From Castor canadensis (taxonomy: Eukaryota; Chordata; Mammalia; Rodentia; Castoridae): a DNA stretch of 64,000 nt. The DNA lies in the NCBI RefSeq assembly GCF_047511655.1, contig NC_133397.1, forward strand, positions 41,430,001 through 41,494,000. The letters are read 5' to 3'. The first letter of the stretch is position 1; each line of letters opens with the position of its first letter. This document shows, in pieces, positions 44,146 through 55,330 of the stretch. The notes under the pieces are model-generated. The model was given only the letters and a program-made list of their open reading frames with translations. It was not told the origin of the DNA and searched no databases. The translations under genes and the position numbers were made by a program.

Positions 44146-44370
44146 TTTTTTTTTTTTTTTGGCAGTACTGGAGTTTGAACTCAGGGCCTCACATTTGCTA
44201 GGCAGGTATACTACCACTTAAGCCATTTCCCCAGCTTTGTTTTGTGTTGGGTTTTTTTGAGATAGATGCTTGAGAAATATTTCCCCAGACTGGCTTTGAA
44301 CCTTGATCCTCCTGATCTCTGCCTCCTGAGTAGCTAGGATTACAGGCATGAGCCACAGGTGCCCAGCTGG
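44146..44370 (-). mobile_element. B1-ID dimeric SINE with TSD
   Basis: T-run, GGAGTTTGAACTCAGGGCCT, antisense linker and GCCTCCTGAGTAGCTAGGAT with 'cacaggtgcccagct'. The flanks ctagaatc at 44138-44145 and 44371-44378 are identical. Confidence 0.93.
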
Positions 44371-45274
44371 CTAGAATCCGTTTGTCTCTAGTTTTAGGAC
44401 TTAATAATTTCCAGAGTCTCTTGTTAAATAAACAAATCTCTCTACACAAGGAGATACCACAGCATAGAGCTCAGTTTAGAGTCTATGTGGGAAAGACTCA
44501 GCAGTTCCCCATCAATTGTCTGTCCACAGCCAAGTTGGTTGGAGCTTCCTCAGAGCTCAACTTGGGAGCAATACTGTCATCTTGAGCCATTCTACGTCAA
44601 ATGACAGCCATCTGCTCACCATGTGCCCTTCATATTTGAATAAATAAAATATTCACCCCACAGGAAACCCATTCATTCATAATCCTTCCAAGATATGCAC
44701 CCCCATCCCAGAGCAGTAGCCCCTGTGTCAGCAATTCCATGAGTGTCAAGAAGGGATCCCCCATGAGCATACCTTGGAAGTAGTGAAAATATTTGTGTAT
44801 TTCTAACATGAGAAATACTCATGATTCCTTTTTTGGAAACTTTCATCTTCCCATCTGTCTGTAGTGGATTACTCACATGACACACAAAAGTGGGAGAACA
44901 ATTATTTACATGAACCCTGGCTTAAAGCACTAAATTTTGACCATACTGATCCTGATTTTAAATGCTGTTTGATTTACTGTAGGTCTGATATTTATAGTCA
45001 TAATATGTTTCTTTTATAGATAATCTATTTAAGTATCAGGAATTTGAGAATGGTGAATAAAAAAAGTTAATTAAATCCATTCATCCAGCAAGTATTATAC
45101 ACCTACTTAGTTGCTTAGTACCAACTGTGGGATATAGAAGTAATTTTATATTTTTTGAGGTGATACTGTGACCTTTTCACTTTCTTCCTTATTCAGAAGG
45201 TAACTGGATTTATATATCTATAAAGTAATGGATTTCTAACATTAAATGCAGCCTTATGCCAATTTGCACTATCC
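44371..45274. other. Unannotated stretch, no gene seen
   Basis: No confident repeat. ORFs 44382-44585 and 44673-44885 are not gene-like. Confidence 0.5.
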
Positions 45275-45599
45275 TTTTTTTTTTGGAGGTACTGGGGTCT
45301 GAACTTAGGGCTTCATGCTTGCTAGGCAGGCGCTCTACCACTTACGCCACGCCTCCAGTCGTTTTTGCTCTGGTTATTTTGGAGACAGGGTCTTGCTTTT
45401 TGCCCAGACTAGACCTGGATGGTGATCCTCCTATTTTATGCTTCCTACTATGGCTGGGATGACAAGCATGTACCACTGCCCATTGATTGAAATGGGGTCT
45501 CCTAAACTTTTTTTGCCCAGGATAGCCTTGAGCTTTGAGCCTTCCAATCTCTGCTTTCCAAACAGCTAGGATTACAGGTGTGAGCCACTGGTGTCTGGC
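45275..45599 (-). mobile_element. Trimeric SINE (B1-B1-ID) with TSD
   Basis: In plus-strand order: T-run, antisense ID (GGGGTCTGAACTTAGGGCTT), antisense B1 unit 2 (TTATTTTGGAGACAGGGTCT to GTACCACTGCCC), antisense B1 unit 1 (GAAATGGGGTCTCCTAAACT to GAGCCACTGGTGTCTGG). Flanks ttgcactat (45264-45272) and ttgcactat (45600-45608) are identical, so the three units moved as one. Confidence 0.92.
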
Positions 45600-45644
45600 T
45601 TGCACTATACTTATTAAGTTAGGAGTTTAATAATTCTTTGTGTT

Positions 45645-45673
45645 GTGTATGTGTGTGTGTGTGTGTGTGTGTG
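45645..45673. repeat. (GT)n microsatellite
   Basis: GTAT followed by about 12 GT units, next to a SINE tail. Confidence 0.93.
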
Positions 45674-45735
45674 GTACTAGGGTTTGAACTCAGGGCCTTG
45701 TGCTTACTAAGCAGGCACTCTACCATTTGGGCCCT
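45674..45735 (-). mobile_element. ID-like SINE
   Basis: GGTACTAGGGTTTGAACTCA, GCAGGCACTCTACCATTTGG. The 5' end of the element is truncated at GGCCCTGACC. Confidence 0.85.
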
Positions 45736-45792
45736 GACCTGAGTTTTATAATTCTTATAATATGTACATTGTAAAGTTTGTAGAGTTTCACT

Positions 45793-45911
45793 TTTTGGTT
45801 TTTTTTTGAGACAGGGTTGCTCAGGCCTCCAATTTCTAGGCTCAAACACTCTTGTCTGACCCTCCCAAATAGCTGAGACTATAGATACAACACTTACCAC
45901 TATGCCTGGTT
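45793..45911 (-). mobile_element. B1-like SINE, diverged
   Basis: T-run, GAGACAGGGTTGCTCAGGCC, 'tcccaaatagctgagactat' near 45864 and CACTATGCCTGG. Confidence 0.8.
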
Positions 45912-46794
45912 TATATTCACCTTTTAAGCGCTCCTTTCTGTCAAAGATTATTTTCTCAAAACAAATAAAACCTGGAAAGCAAATACTTTGAGAATCAGTA
46001 TTGCTGTTGTCAGTACTATAAAACTTGCCACTTCAACACCATTGATGAAAAACAGCAATGGCTGAGAAGGAGCCAATTTCCTAGACTTTATTATTGCTTA
46101 GACCAAAGGAGCAAGTGGTGAGAAAGTGACAACATCAAAAAAGAGAATTACAAAGACAAAGGTTTATAGCTTTGGCTCTGCTCTGCCAGTTGAGAACTCT
46201 CCCTAGAGGGCAAAGGGCACTAGTGTGACTATTGACTGCTTTAAGTAAAATCTTCCTAGACCAACTATGAATGCAGGGAGGAGAAACAGGCCTTAATAAA
46301 CATATATACTATAGACATGCATATACATATACATGCATATCTCTATATTATATAATATAAAATAGATATGTATGAGAGAAAGTAGTGGGAAGGAGTCAGG
46401 AATCAAAGGGAAGCTTGTGTGAGACTCCTCCCACCTCTGGTCTTGGAAAGGTTTTAGCCTTTTGAAGTAAGCACCTCCCAAAAGGGGAGAGTCATCAGAA
46501 AGAGTTCACACCTGTGAGCCTGTTTTTGTTTTTTAGTTTGCATTCCAGTAAGCAGCAGAACAATCTGGGAACTGTCTTTGGATAAAGCGAAGTTTAGCTC
46601 TGAACACCGCTAGAAAGTCAGTGATTTTAGGATCGTAATTTGGAAAAGAAAATAAAGGTGCCCTGAGGTTTTTCCTCATTCTAATCACTGAAGTGGAAGA
46701 TTCCTAAGAGCAGAGATTTGCTGTCAGCTATGAGTTGGTCCTCAAGAAATATTTGTTAGTTGAGTAAATGGATGAATTGAAGTCTCAACCAATT
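45912..46794. other. Unannotated stretch
   Basis: Contains a purely A/T-rich block (46,300-46,370, ATATAC/ATAT repeats). 'agaaatatttgttagttgag' near 46745 may be an L2 end. No gene. Confidence 0.5.
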
Positions 46795-47010
46795 AAACCA
46801 GTAAGTCTTGAGTGTTTTCTATATGCAATGGGGAATATAGGAGAGTATAAGATGTGGTTGCACCTAGAGGAAACTTTGTAGCCAGATAGGGAAACAAAGT
46901 TAACAATCATAAAGTAATTGGGAAACAATATGCAATTGCAATAGTGGCAGTAATGAAAACTGGGTCGTGAGTAGTTCAATTTATAATGTTTTTAAGGTGC
47001 TTGGCGATCA
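46795..47010 (-). mobile_element. LINE-2 3' fragment
   Basis: 'cttgagtgttttctatatgc' near 46807, 'gcacctagaggaaactttgt' near 46860 and 'gggaaacaaagttaacaatc' near 46889 follow the antisense L2 end, much diverged. Confidence 0.5.
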
Positions 47011-47177
47011 GAGAAATGATGCGGAGGTGGGCCCTAAAGAATTCAAAGGATTTAAATAATCTGCCTGTTTGCCTATCCTGTTCCTCCAAGTGGCACCTTG
47101 GATGCTGTGGAGCAAGCAGATCCTCAAAATCTCTGGAGTTGTTTCCTATGATGTAAACATTTAAGAATGTGTTAAAT

Positions 47178-47336
47178 AGCCTGGTGCTGCAGCTCATACC
47201 TGTAATCCTAGCTACTCAGGAGGCAGAGATCAGAGGATTGCAGTTCAAGGCCAAGTTGGGCAAATAGTTCTTGAGATCCTACATGGAAAACACCCAACAC
47301 AAAATGGGGCTGGTGGAGTGGTTCAAGTGGTTGAGC
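47178..47336 (+). mobile_element. B1-ID dimeric SINE, 3'-truncated (first of a tandem pair)
   Basis: CTGCAGCTCATACCTGTAAT, linker 'cacccaacacaaaatggggc' near 47291 and GGTTCAAGTGGTTGAGCATC. The ID unit then runs straight into the B1 start of the next element. Confidence 0.88.
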
Positions 47337-47526
47337 ATCAGTAATCCTAGCTTCTTGGGAGGCTGAGATTGGAAGGATCATGATTTGAGGCAACCCCAGA
47401 CAAATCGTTCATGAAATCCCATCTCCAAAATAACCAGAGCAAAATGAATTGGAGGCATGGCTCACAAGCATGAAACCCTGAGTTCAATCCCTAGTTCCAA
47501 AATAAATAAATAAATAAATAAATAAA
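47337..47526 (+). mobile_element. B1-ID dimeric SINE (second of the pair)
   Basis: Starts inside B1 at CAGTAATCCTAGCTTCTTGG, has 'atctccaaaataaccagagc' near 47422, a shortened ID half (TGAGTTCAATCCCTAGTTCC) and an (AAAT)n tail. Confidence 0.87.
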
Positions 47527-48344
47527 AAGATCAATGGATTAGGTGGATCAAAGCTATTTTTATTTGTTTAATCAGGCTAGGGAGGGGTTCTCTAGATCAT
47601 CAGATTTTGCACTACCACCATGCTAATGCTGCCACACCCGTATCTATTCTCTCTCGGGAGTTTTGCATAATGTTATTCTCTTCCCACATTGTTCTTCAGC
47701 CAGGTTGCAGATAAAATGAATGTTTGTCTGTTATCCCAAGAACAGGATTTGCTGAATTTAATAGTGAATAGGGTCACACTAGGACTTTCAGAAGACATTG
47801 ATAAGTGTCCTAAAATGAAAGTAACATATAGCCCAAGTTTCTCCTGAAATTCTTTGTGTTTTGCATTGCTCTAAAGACGAAAACAAATAAAACAACTCCT
47901 CCATCTCCCCCCCCAAAAAAAACAGATGTAGAAAAATACACAAAGCCTAATAGCTTATAGCTCAGTGACTCATTGCCAAACACCATTGTAACCACTATAG
48001 AGGCCAAGAAACAGAACTCTGCCAGGCACAAACACCCACCCAGAAGCTTCTCCATGTGCTTGTTCCAATGACAACCTCCTCTTCCTGTTTATGACCACTT
48101 TCCGAGCACTAAAGCAATACGTGCTTTCTTTACAGTATTATCACAAGTGATAATAGAGTATTCTACCCAAATGTGTATTCTTGACCACAGTTTAGCCTTA
48201 TCTGTTAAAATTATTTTCTTTGAAATCTCTTTTAAGTTACGAGTTCCTCCTCCAGTTCTTTTACACATTATCTGTGGAAGAACCCAAAATCTTTGACCTG
48301 TACATTCTCCTACACTCTGATGTTGCTGATAATACACCCATGGT
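47527..48344. other. Unannotated stretch, no gene seen
   Basis: The 81-codon ORF 47810-48055 (minus, glycine-rich from a C-run) and the 48089-48337 ORF have no domain. Confidence 0.5.
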
Positions 48345-49009
48345 ACAGCTCACCAAGTTTCCTGCCTCGATTTCTTGTGTATTGGCAGCTAAATCTAGAG
48401 GTATGATCAGACTCTCAACTTTGATCCCTTTGGGAAGACTAGGTGATGGCATTTCACATGTCACATGTGTGAAATACATGTCGGGTTCTCTTGCTTTTTG
48501 TGATGTCAGCAGATGCTGATGCTCAATGATGACAATTCATTCATCAGGAATTGAAAAGGAGTGATACTCTAATCCTATCATCCTTTTTTTAGTTGGAATA
48601 CTTTTGCATAACGATACTCAGCCCCGTTTACTATTTAGTGGCCCAATACACTGTTCATGTAAGAAAGGCAAGGTAATTATGTGATCCTCTTCCATTTCAA
48701 GTCCAGGAATTAGTTGTCTATCATCAAAGGAGGTCAATTTCCAAACAAACAACTATAAATACATAAATGTATATATACATACACACATATATGTATAGAA
48801 CTGTATATAATTTTGAACTTGTGTATTTAAATATAATTGATAGATTTTAATCAACTTTAAAGTTCAAATTGCAATTGTCCTATCTTTGGCCACTGAGAAC
48901 CTCTTTAGTTTGGCTCCTGGCCTTCAGACTAGACCCTGGTAAGTCTTGACGGCTTCCTCACTATCTAGTCTGATAAGATGTTGAAGATTATCTTATATAT
49001 TCATTGCCT
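48345..49009 (+). mobile_element. Old L1-like repeat, left part
   Basis: 'tgatactctaatcctatcat' near 48562, 'actgagaacctctttagttt' near 48893 and CCTGGTAAGTCTTGACGGCT correspond, in order, to an old LINE-derived mammalian repeat. It resumes at about 49,406, after the MLT1 LTR. The family name is uncertain, as is the strand. Confidence 0.5.
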
Positions 49010-49405
49010 GTTGGAGGATGAATCGTATCTTCCAAAGTTTGTTTGTTGAGTTTCTAACACCCAGTATCTCAAAATCTGACCTTATTTGGAAATAGGATCT
49101 TACCAGTGTCATCAAGTTTAAGTGAGGTCATTCGAGTGGGTCCCAATCAAATGTGATGGTTTCCTTGAAAAAGAATGAGAGCACAGAAGTCCCTGATAGA
49201 GAGAAGACAATGTAAATGACAGATACAATAGCCATCAGAAAGCCCACTGGTACAGATCATTCCCTCATGGCCTCCCATAGGAACCAACTCTGTCAACACC
49301 TTGATTTTGGACTTTTAGTCTCCAGAACTGTGAAACAATACATTTCTTTTTTGTTTAGACCACTTAGTTACTGGCATGTTAGTAAGGCAGCCTTAGCAAA
49401 TGAAT
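49010..49405 (+). mobile_element. MLT1-type MaLR LTR
   Basis: Near-textbook order: 'tgagtttctaacacccagta' near 49048, 'ctgaccttatttggaaatag' near 49077, 'gtgaggtcattcgagtgggt' near 49123, 'caacaccttgattttggact' near 49295 and 'ccagaactgtgaaacaatac' near 49322. The end at 'ccttagcaaatgaata' is the usual MaLR terminus. Confidence 0.9.
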
Positions 49406-49700
49406 ATTCTTCCTATTACCTAAAATCAGCCATTTATCTAAAAAGTCCTGGTTTCTTTTAGGGAAAGAAATTATGGTATTTCAAGATAGCTTCTAGGCAT
49501 GCTTATGACTACAGGGTTGATCACTATATCCAGGCCTCTTTAGTGGGCAGAGATATGAAAACTAAAAAGAAAATAGCCCTTAAAATTAAACAAACTTTTA
49601 TTATAAAACAAGGCACAAACACACATTTTAAGCACAAAATAACTCTGAGTTAATTATGGCATTTCCAATTCAAATTTGAGACTACAGGTTTTTTTGTTTA
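49406..49700 (+). mobile_element. Old L1-like repeat, right part
   Basis: 'aaaatcagccatttatctaa' near 49423 and GTCCTGGTTTCTTTTAGGGA continue the element broken by the MLT1 insertion. 'ctaggcatgcttatgactac' follows near 49493. Confidence 0.5.
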
Positions 49701-49889
49701 ATGCCTTCTGTATTCAGTGTTCCATGCTGAAAAGTCCTAATTTTCAAGAGCAGAGGGCAAAATAGAAGTAGAATATCTCGTAATTGCTGTTTACTTTATT
49801 CTATATTATATACATTGGAAGCTCAGAAACAAACAAGTGTAATATTTTTCAGTATTCTCCCTCCCTCTAGTCCCTCCCCCCCACCCCAT

Positions 49890-49982
49890 TTTTGTGTATT
49901 TGTTTTTAGGATGCTGGGGATCTAACCCAGGCCCTCCTGAATACTAGGCAAGCACTCTACCACTGAACTACACACCCAGCCT
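49890..49982 (-). mobile_element. ID-type SINE
   Basis: GATGCTGGGGATCTAACCCA, GCAAGCACTCTACCACTGAA and CTACACACCCAGCC. Confidence 0.9.
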
Positions 49983-50029
49983 CTCACCCCCACCCCAGTT
50001 TTAATAGTTGCACCACACTGACATCATCA

Positions 50030-51147
50030 GATAGTCATTCCATACCATATCTCCCTTTTAGCCCTGGTTTAGACTTGGTTCTTCACATAATGGTTTGCTA
50101 CAAGCTCATGAGCATCCCTTATGTCAACATCTCTAAGCATTTGGTCGTCTAAAGCTTGCTTCAGCCCAAAAAATGAGAGCGATGTTCTCTGAGTTTTTGC
50201 CTGTTGAAAAATACTTGTGCTTTTTATATTTGACAGTTGGTTTTGCAGAATATAAAATCCTTGACTTGCTTGTAATCCCAACACTCAAGAGGCAGAGGCA
50301 GGAGTATCCCAAGTTCAAGGCCAGCCTAGGGCTACATAGTGACTTTCAGACCAGCCTGGTACATAGTGACACCCTATAAAAATAAAAACAAATAAATAGA
50401 TAGATAAAATAAAATTTTAGCTCATATTTTTTCTTAAGTATCTTAAATATGTTCCTCCATTTTTGTTTGACATGAACTGTTGGCAGATCTGGTTACAATC
50501 TGTGCTTGTCCTATAAACTAACATGGTCTGTTTGCTTACATAACTAAAGAACTTTTTTTCCTTTTACTTTAAAGTCCAACAATTTTACTAAATTAAATTT
50601 TGGTTGTTCTGGGCGAATATTCATAGATACATGGTGTGCTCTTTCAAATTGTAATTTAAATTATTTTTTCTTTTTATTCCAGGAAAGTTTTCTGAAATTA
50701 TAGTTTTAATGTTTGTTCAATTTACTCACTTTAATCTCTTTTGGGGGCTTCTCCTTGTCTCTGTGTTGGACCTTCTTTCCCTTCAAATTGTCACTTTCTC
50801 TTGGATTATTTCTATCTCTTAATTTCTTTTTGATTTTTAAAATTCTTATCTTTTCACTTCTTTCTCTTAAGATATTATCTGTATGCATATTCTGCTGCAT
50901 TCTTTCTAGCTAAGACTTCATTTCAGAAATGATTTTCTTTTTGTTTCTGATTTTCTCAACTCTATCACCTCATATCTGAGCTTAAAAATTTTTCACTTCT
51001 GGGCTTTTTCTATGTCTTATGTCATTTTCTTAATATCTCTCAGCTTATTTTGAAATTGAAAATTATAGTCATGATGTATTCTCTGCACACATTTCTGATG
51101 TCCTTTCTGAAAGAACATCTTCCTGTTTTTGGGGGATGGGAGTAAGG
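50030..51147. mobile_element. T-rich old LINE-like sequence, family uncertain
   Basis: Long T-rich text ('acagttggttttgcagaata' near 50234, 'ttcatttcagaaatgatttt' near 50918, 'cactttctcttggattattt' near 50790) resembles the T-rich strand of an old mammalian LINE-derived repeat. It is interrupted by a B1. The ORFs at 50706-50913 on both strands are low-complexity. Confidence 0.35.
50262..50420 (+). mobile_element. B1 variant with internal duplication
   Basis: GCTTGTAATCCCAACACTCA, then 'gccagcctagggctacatag' near 50320 and again 'accagcctggtacatagtga' near 50350, with an (AAAT)/(AGAT) tail. Confidence 0.87.
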
Positions 51148-51345
51148 GACAGTACTGGGGTTTGAACTCAGGACCTCACACTTGCTAGGCAGTTGCTCTA
51201 CCACTTGAGCCACTCCACCAATCCTTTTTTGTGTTGAATATTTTCGAGATAGGGTCTTGCAAACTATTTGCAGGGGCTGGCTTAGAACTAAGATCCTCCT
51301 GATCTCTGCCTTCTGAGCAGCTAGGATTACAGGTGCCTGGGCAAT
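51148..51345 (-). mobile_element. B1-ID dimeric SINE, B1 5' end shortened
   Basis: GGGACAGTACTGGGGTTTGA, CACTTGAGCCACTCCACCAA, antisense linker GAGATAGGGTCTTGCAAAC, and 'gctaggattacaggtgcctg' near 51321. The 'tgagccaccggc' segment is deleted. Confidence 0.9.
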
Positions 51346-52529
51346 GTTGCTCATTCTTACATGAAAAAAGTTTTTCTAAACTTTTAAAGGGTAAGAGGTT
51401 GAAAGTAGCATTGCTAACATCACAGAGTTCCATCTTGCTGTTTTCATGAGGTATTAAAAAATGAACTGCTTGCTTTTTAAGATTTTGTGGCCATGGATTT
51501 TCTTTTTCCTTGGTCTCTACTGCCTTTATCCTGATTAATTTTGATTCCTCTTCCAGAAGTCTGGGTCAAGCTGGCTGATCAGCTATATAAGTTTATTGAG
51601 ATGAAACTTCTAATTTCTTCCATCTTCACTGTGAGTCTCTGCTATTCTTGAATTGATATGTTGCACTTTGCACTCACTGTATGTCTATTGGCTATTTTTT
51701 TCCTACAATGTTCTCAAGTTCCTAAGAGGCCCTATTGCTTTCCTATGTTTTCTACACAAATGGCAGAAATGTGGATATTAGTGGTCTGTTCTCCTGTGCT
51801 TGTATTTGTGGTCTTCTGGGGATACCTTATCATCTAATTTTATCATAAGTACTTTTGGTTTTGCTGTCTAGTGGCTATATTTGTTGTTATGTGGGGATTT
51901 GGAGAGATTAAAAAACTATGTCACTGTTGCCATGATCTCGGCATCCTTCCAATTCTAATAACACAGTTTAAAATATAAAGCACAGTAGTACTGTCCTCAT
52001 GCAGCCTCAAAGAAGATGGCCTCCTGAGACAGTACATTGCCACCTAGACAAATCTGGTCCAGCAGATTGTGGTCAGGCAGGAACAGCACCATCCCAAATT
52101 CAGAAATTAAGTAGGAAGTCGATCTTATTGTTTAGTAATTTTGTTTTGATGTTTTCTTAAAGTGATCAAACATTTCAATATCTAAATGCATAACTATGTA
52201 CCTCAGAATATTATTCATCCAAATTAAATTAATATACAAATAGTTCAAAAGCATAAACATTGCATTTATGTTACATCTGAGTATAGCTATGTGCTAAATT
52301 TCTATATTCATTATTATAGCCAAGAACTAGAAATATTAATTGAAAGTAGCTACTTTTAAAAAACAAATCTGAAAATCAGCCAAAAGAAACATCAAATTCA
52401 ACAAAATTATGAATAGCTTTTGGAGTGAGCCAGAATATTTTAATGTGAATTAAACTAGGAAATAAACTCTCTGGTAAAATATTAAACTAAAAAGTATATT
52501 GAACTAACAAATGATAGGGTTTTTAAGAC
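51346..52529. other. Unannotated T-rich then AT-rich stretch
   Basis: May continue the LINE-like sequence to about 51,950. No gene, no ORF above 60 codons. Confidence 0.45.
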
Positions 52530-52555
52530 AGAAAGAAAGAAAGAAAGAAAGAAAG
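52530..52555. repeat. (GAAA)n microsatellite
   Basis: About six GAAA units. Confidence 0.93.
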
Positions 52556-52599
52556 ACAGCTCTCTACAGTAACAAAAAGAAATAACTCTAATACAAGAT

Positions 52600-53160
52600 G
52601 AAAACCTAAATGTGAACAAAATGTGTCATTAATGGAGTCCTTCATTATCTAGCGTAGCCTGTAATGGAGAAAACGGCAAGTGTAATTCTGTTTTCTTACT
52701 ACAGGCAGTATGCACACTCTGTAAAATCCATCTCTTTATTTTCTGGTTGAAAAGATCATTGTAGAAAAGGCCTGCCAGGAATTGGAGGTCATGCTGATTT
52801 ATTGGCAATTAAACCTGCAGGATTTCTGCACTCCCTTCAAAACAAAGTATCTGAGGCTATTCAGCCAGTATGATTACATAGTGGGCTATCTACTAAAACC
52901 CAGGAGTCTTTCTGTTAGTGCACAACAGATACAATTGAGTTGGCTGTATTTAGAAAATTACTGCTATTTTCTGTGCAGATTCTTGTTGTATCTTCCTCAA
53001 ATCGCCTCAGCCCTAAGAATTACCTTGTTAGTCAATTTAACAAAGTAGAATCTTGCCAAGTGATATATAATTCAGCTTGGACGTATAAGAACTTTGAGGA
53101 AAATACAAACATGAACTCACTTAAAGAAAATGAATGTATTACTGAATCTATATAATCTGT
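52600..53160. promoter_or_regulatory. Candidate conserved non-coding element
   Basis: Repeat-free and moderately AT-rich, with homeodomain-type words such as TTATTGGCAATTAAACCTGC near 52,799. Two overlapping ORFs (52782-53048, 52940-53155) show no domain. Inference only: old repeats dominate around it, while this block shows none. Confidence 0.3.
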
Positions 53161-53654
53161 CACCTTAGGTATCTCATCTCTAGTTTTCTGACATGCCAGC
53201 TAGTTTGGGAAGATGTTTTAGAATTTGATACTCATGTGAATTTAGTTGCTTTTATCCACTTCATGTCTAGACACAATCCAAGTTACTTAGCCTAGCTGTT
53301 TAGACCATGGAAGCCATTTATATAGAGACTGGTCCTATCGATTTCCACTTGTCCTACAAACAGTTTACAGGCATGCTTAGGATGATGAAATCTCAGAAAC
53401 ACGGGCAAGTAGAAAAGGGAAAGAAGGTAGGAATAGGTTGGTTGAGGGTGGAGAAAAGTGATCAAATCAGCATTTCTGACTCTGCCCAACTCCACCTGGC
53501 AGAATGAATTCAGTTATATCTGAATTAGTTCTCCTTAGAAATGGGAATATGGACACTGCCCCATATGCTGATCGCTACAGGACCATCTGCCTCAAGCACT
53601 AGCTTACTTCCACCACTCCTAGGTTTCTGCTCCTCCCTGCTGGCCTGTGGGCTA
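53161..53654. other. Unannotated stretch
   Basis: No gene or named repeat. Confidence 0.5.
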
Positions 53655-53735
53655 AGGTCTCATTGATTCATTCATTTGCGAATATTTATTGAAACTTTAA
53701 TATGTGCCAATTACTGTTCTGAGCATGTCTGTGCA
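53655..53735 (-). mobile_element. LINE-2 3' terminus
   Basis: 'attgattcattcatttgcga' near 53662, 'atatttattgaaactttaat' near 53683 and GTGCCAATTACTGTTCTGAG are the antisense L2 end. Confidence 0.75.
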
Positions 53736-53923
53736 AGGTACTCTTTTTCTTTAATTTTTTTAATTTGTAAAATTTTAAACAAAAATGACATTTTGGAAAA
53801 TATAGAAAAATGTAAGGAATAAATTTGAATCCACACATAATTCCAACAAATACTATTAAACATTTCACTGTGTATCTTATTGGTTTTCTTCTTCTTCTTT
53901 TCTTTTTTTAACCTCTTCTCTCT

Positions 53924-54010
53924 TTTTTTTTTTGTCAGTACTGTGGTTTGAACTCAAGGCCTTATGCTTGCTAGGCAGGTGCTCTGCCACTTGAGCCACT
54001 CTGCCTGCCC
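53924..54010 (-). mobile_element. ID-like SINE
   Basis: T-run, GTCAGTACTGTGGTTTGAAC, GCTAGGCAGGTGCTCTGCCA and CTTGAGCCACTCTGCC. Confidence 0.9.
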
Positions 54011-54267
54011 TCTTCTAATGTTTCAAATGTTTTAGTTGAAATATTTCAGGCATACAAAATAGTAGAGAATGCCCATGTCCACTGTCAGTTATGGATGAAG
54101 GCCCCAGCAAGCTGAATTTAACTGCCTCACCAGCAGGCTACCATTACTGTGAATTTTACTTTTAACTGCATAATAATATGATATATGGCCTATTTTTACC
54201 ATATAGATGTGATATATAGGATTGTTTTCTGTGTAAGTGTGAAAGCGTGAGTGTGTGTCTGTGTGTG

Positions 54268-54340
54268 TTTTGGGGATTGAACTTGGGGCCTTACGCATGC
54301 TAAGTACATGCTCTACCACTGAGTTATACCCCAGACCCTA
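54268..54340 (-). mobile_element. ID-type SINE
   Basis: A (GT)n-like lead-in, then TTGGGGATTGAACTTGGGGC, CATGCTCTACCACTGAGTTA and TACCCCAGACCC. Confidence 0.87.
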
Positions 54341-54431
54341 CTTTGTATGTTTTTTAGACTTTATATGAATATTACTCTGAATATGTTCTTCTGCAATTTG
54401 CTTCTATCCCACATCACTGTTTGAAATTTAT

Positions 54432-54650
54432 TCTTTTTTTCTTTTTTTTGGTGGGACTGGGGGTTTGAACTCAGGGCTTCACACTTGTAAAGAAGGTACT
54501 CTACCGCTTGAGAGCCACAACTAAATTGCTCTGGTTATTTTGGAGATGGAGTCTCTCAAACTACTTGCCTGGGCTGACCTCGAATCTTGGGCCTCCCAAT
54601 CTGTCTTCCAAATAACTAAGGTTACAGGTGTGACCCATGGGGACCTGGCA
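54432..54650 (-). mobile_element. B1-ID dimeric SINE
   Basis: GGTGGGACTGGGGGTTTGAA, GTACTCTACCGCTTGAGAGC, antisense linker TTATTTTGGAGATGGAG and 'aggttacaggtgtgacccat' near 54619. Confidence 0.9.
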
Positions 54651-54965
54651 GAAATCTATTCATATTGAGATTTGAAGCTCTACTTCATTGATTTTTAACT
54701 GTTGTGTCATAGATAATCCAGTAGATGACTATGTCATAATTCATTTATTCATTCTCTCATGTATCAGTAGTAAGTTGTTTGTGCTGTAAAAACAAAAAAC
54801 AAAAACAAAACATGGTAATGACTATTCCTATCCCTTTGTACATGTAAGGGGAAATTTTTGGGGAGTACACACCTAGGAATGAAATTGTCTAGACAAAGGA
54901 TGCAAATTACCAGAATTTTACCAAATGGCCCTTCAGAGTGGTTCAGACAAGTTACAATCCTATCA

Positions 54966-55094
54966 GTAATGTTAATAAAATATACTCTTCATATATAAAG
55001 AAACATATGTATGCCTACACTCATACATGTATCATATGTATATGGTATGGATGTCATGTGTACATATCAGAGCTCAGAAGACCCAAGCCTGGAT
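54966..55094. other. AT-rich spacer
   Basis: ATGTAT-type words. No gene. Confidence 0.5.
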
Positions 55095-55330
55095 GTTCCT
55101 GCTTGGACCTGTTTTCCTTTCCTGTGCCCTGACCCACCTTCTTTCACTTTCCTGTCTTTCAAGGCCCAGCATAAGTCCTCAGGAGAACTTCCTCCTCACT
55201 GGGTTCTATAAATCTGTCCTTTCCCTCATTCCCCATCTGCCCCTTGCATACCCAGTGGGTGTGTTCAGTGTTTTAGGAACCCATGCTATGGTTCACATCA
55301 TTTAACCAGTTCTATAACCATCTGATGATC
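55095..55330 (+). mobile_element. LINE-2 3' fragment
   Basis: 'ttcctgtctttcaaggccca' near 55149, 'cataagtcctcaggagaact' near 55169 and TTCCTCCTCACTGGG resemble the L2 'caaggcccagctcaagtcccacctcctcc' block. The overlapping ORFs here read this repeat. Confidence 0.55.

Larger units (their letters stand above)
53740..54965. mobile_element. Old L1-derived repeat with three SINE insertions
   Basis: 'tagttgaaatatttcaggca' near 54032, 'cataattcatttattcattc' near 54734, 'acacctaggaatgaaattgt' near 54869 and 'gtggttcagacaagttacaa' near 54938 follow a known old mammalian repeat in order. SINEs occupy 53,924-54,010, 54,268-54,340 and 54,432-54,650. Confidence 0.5.
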
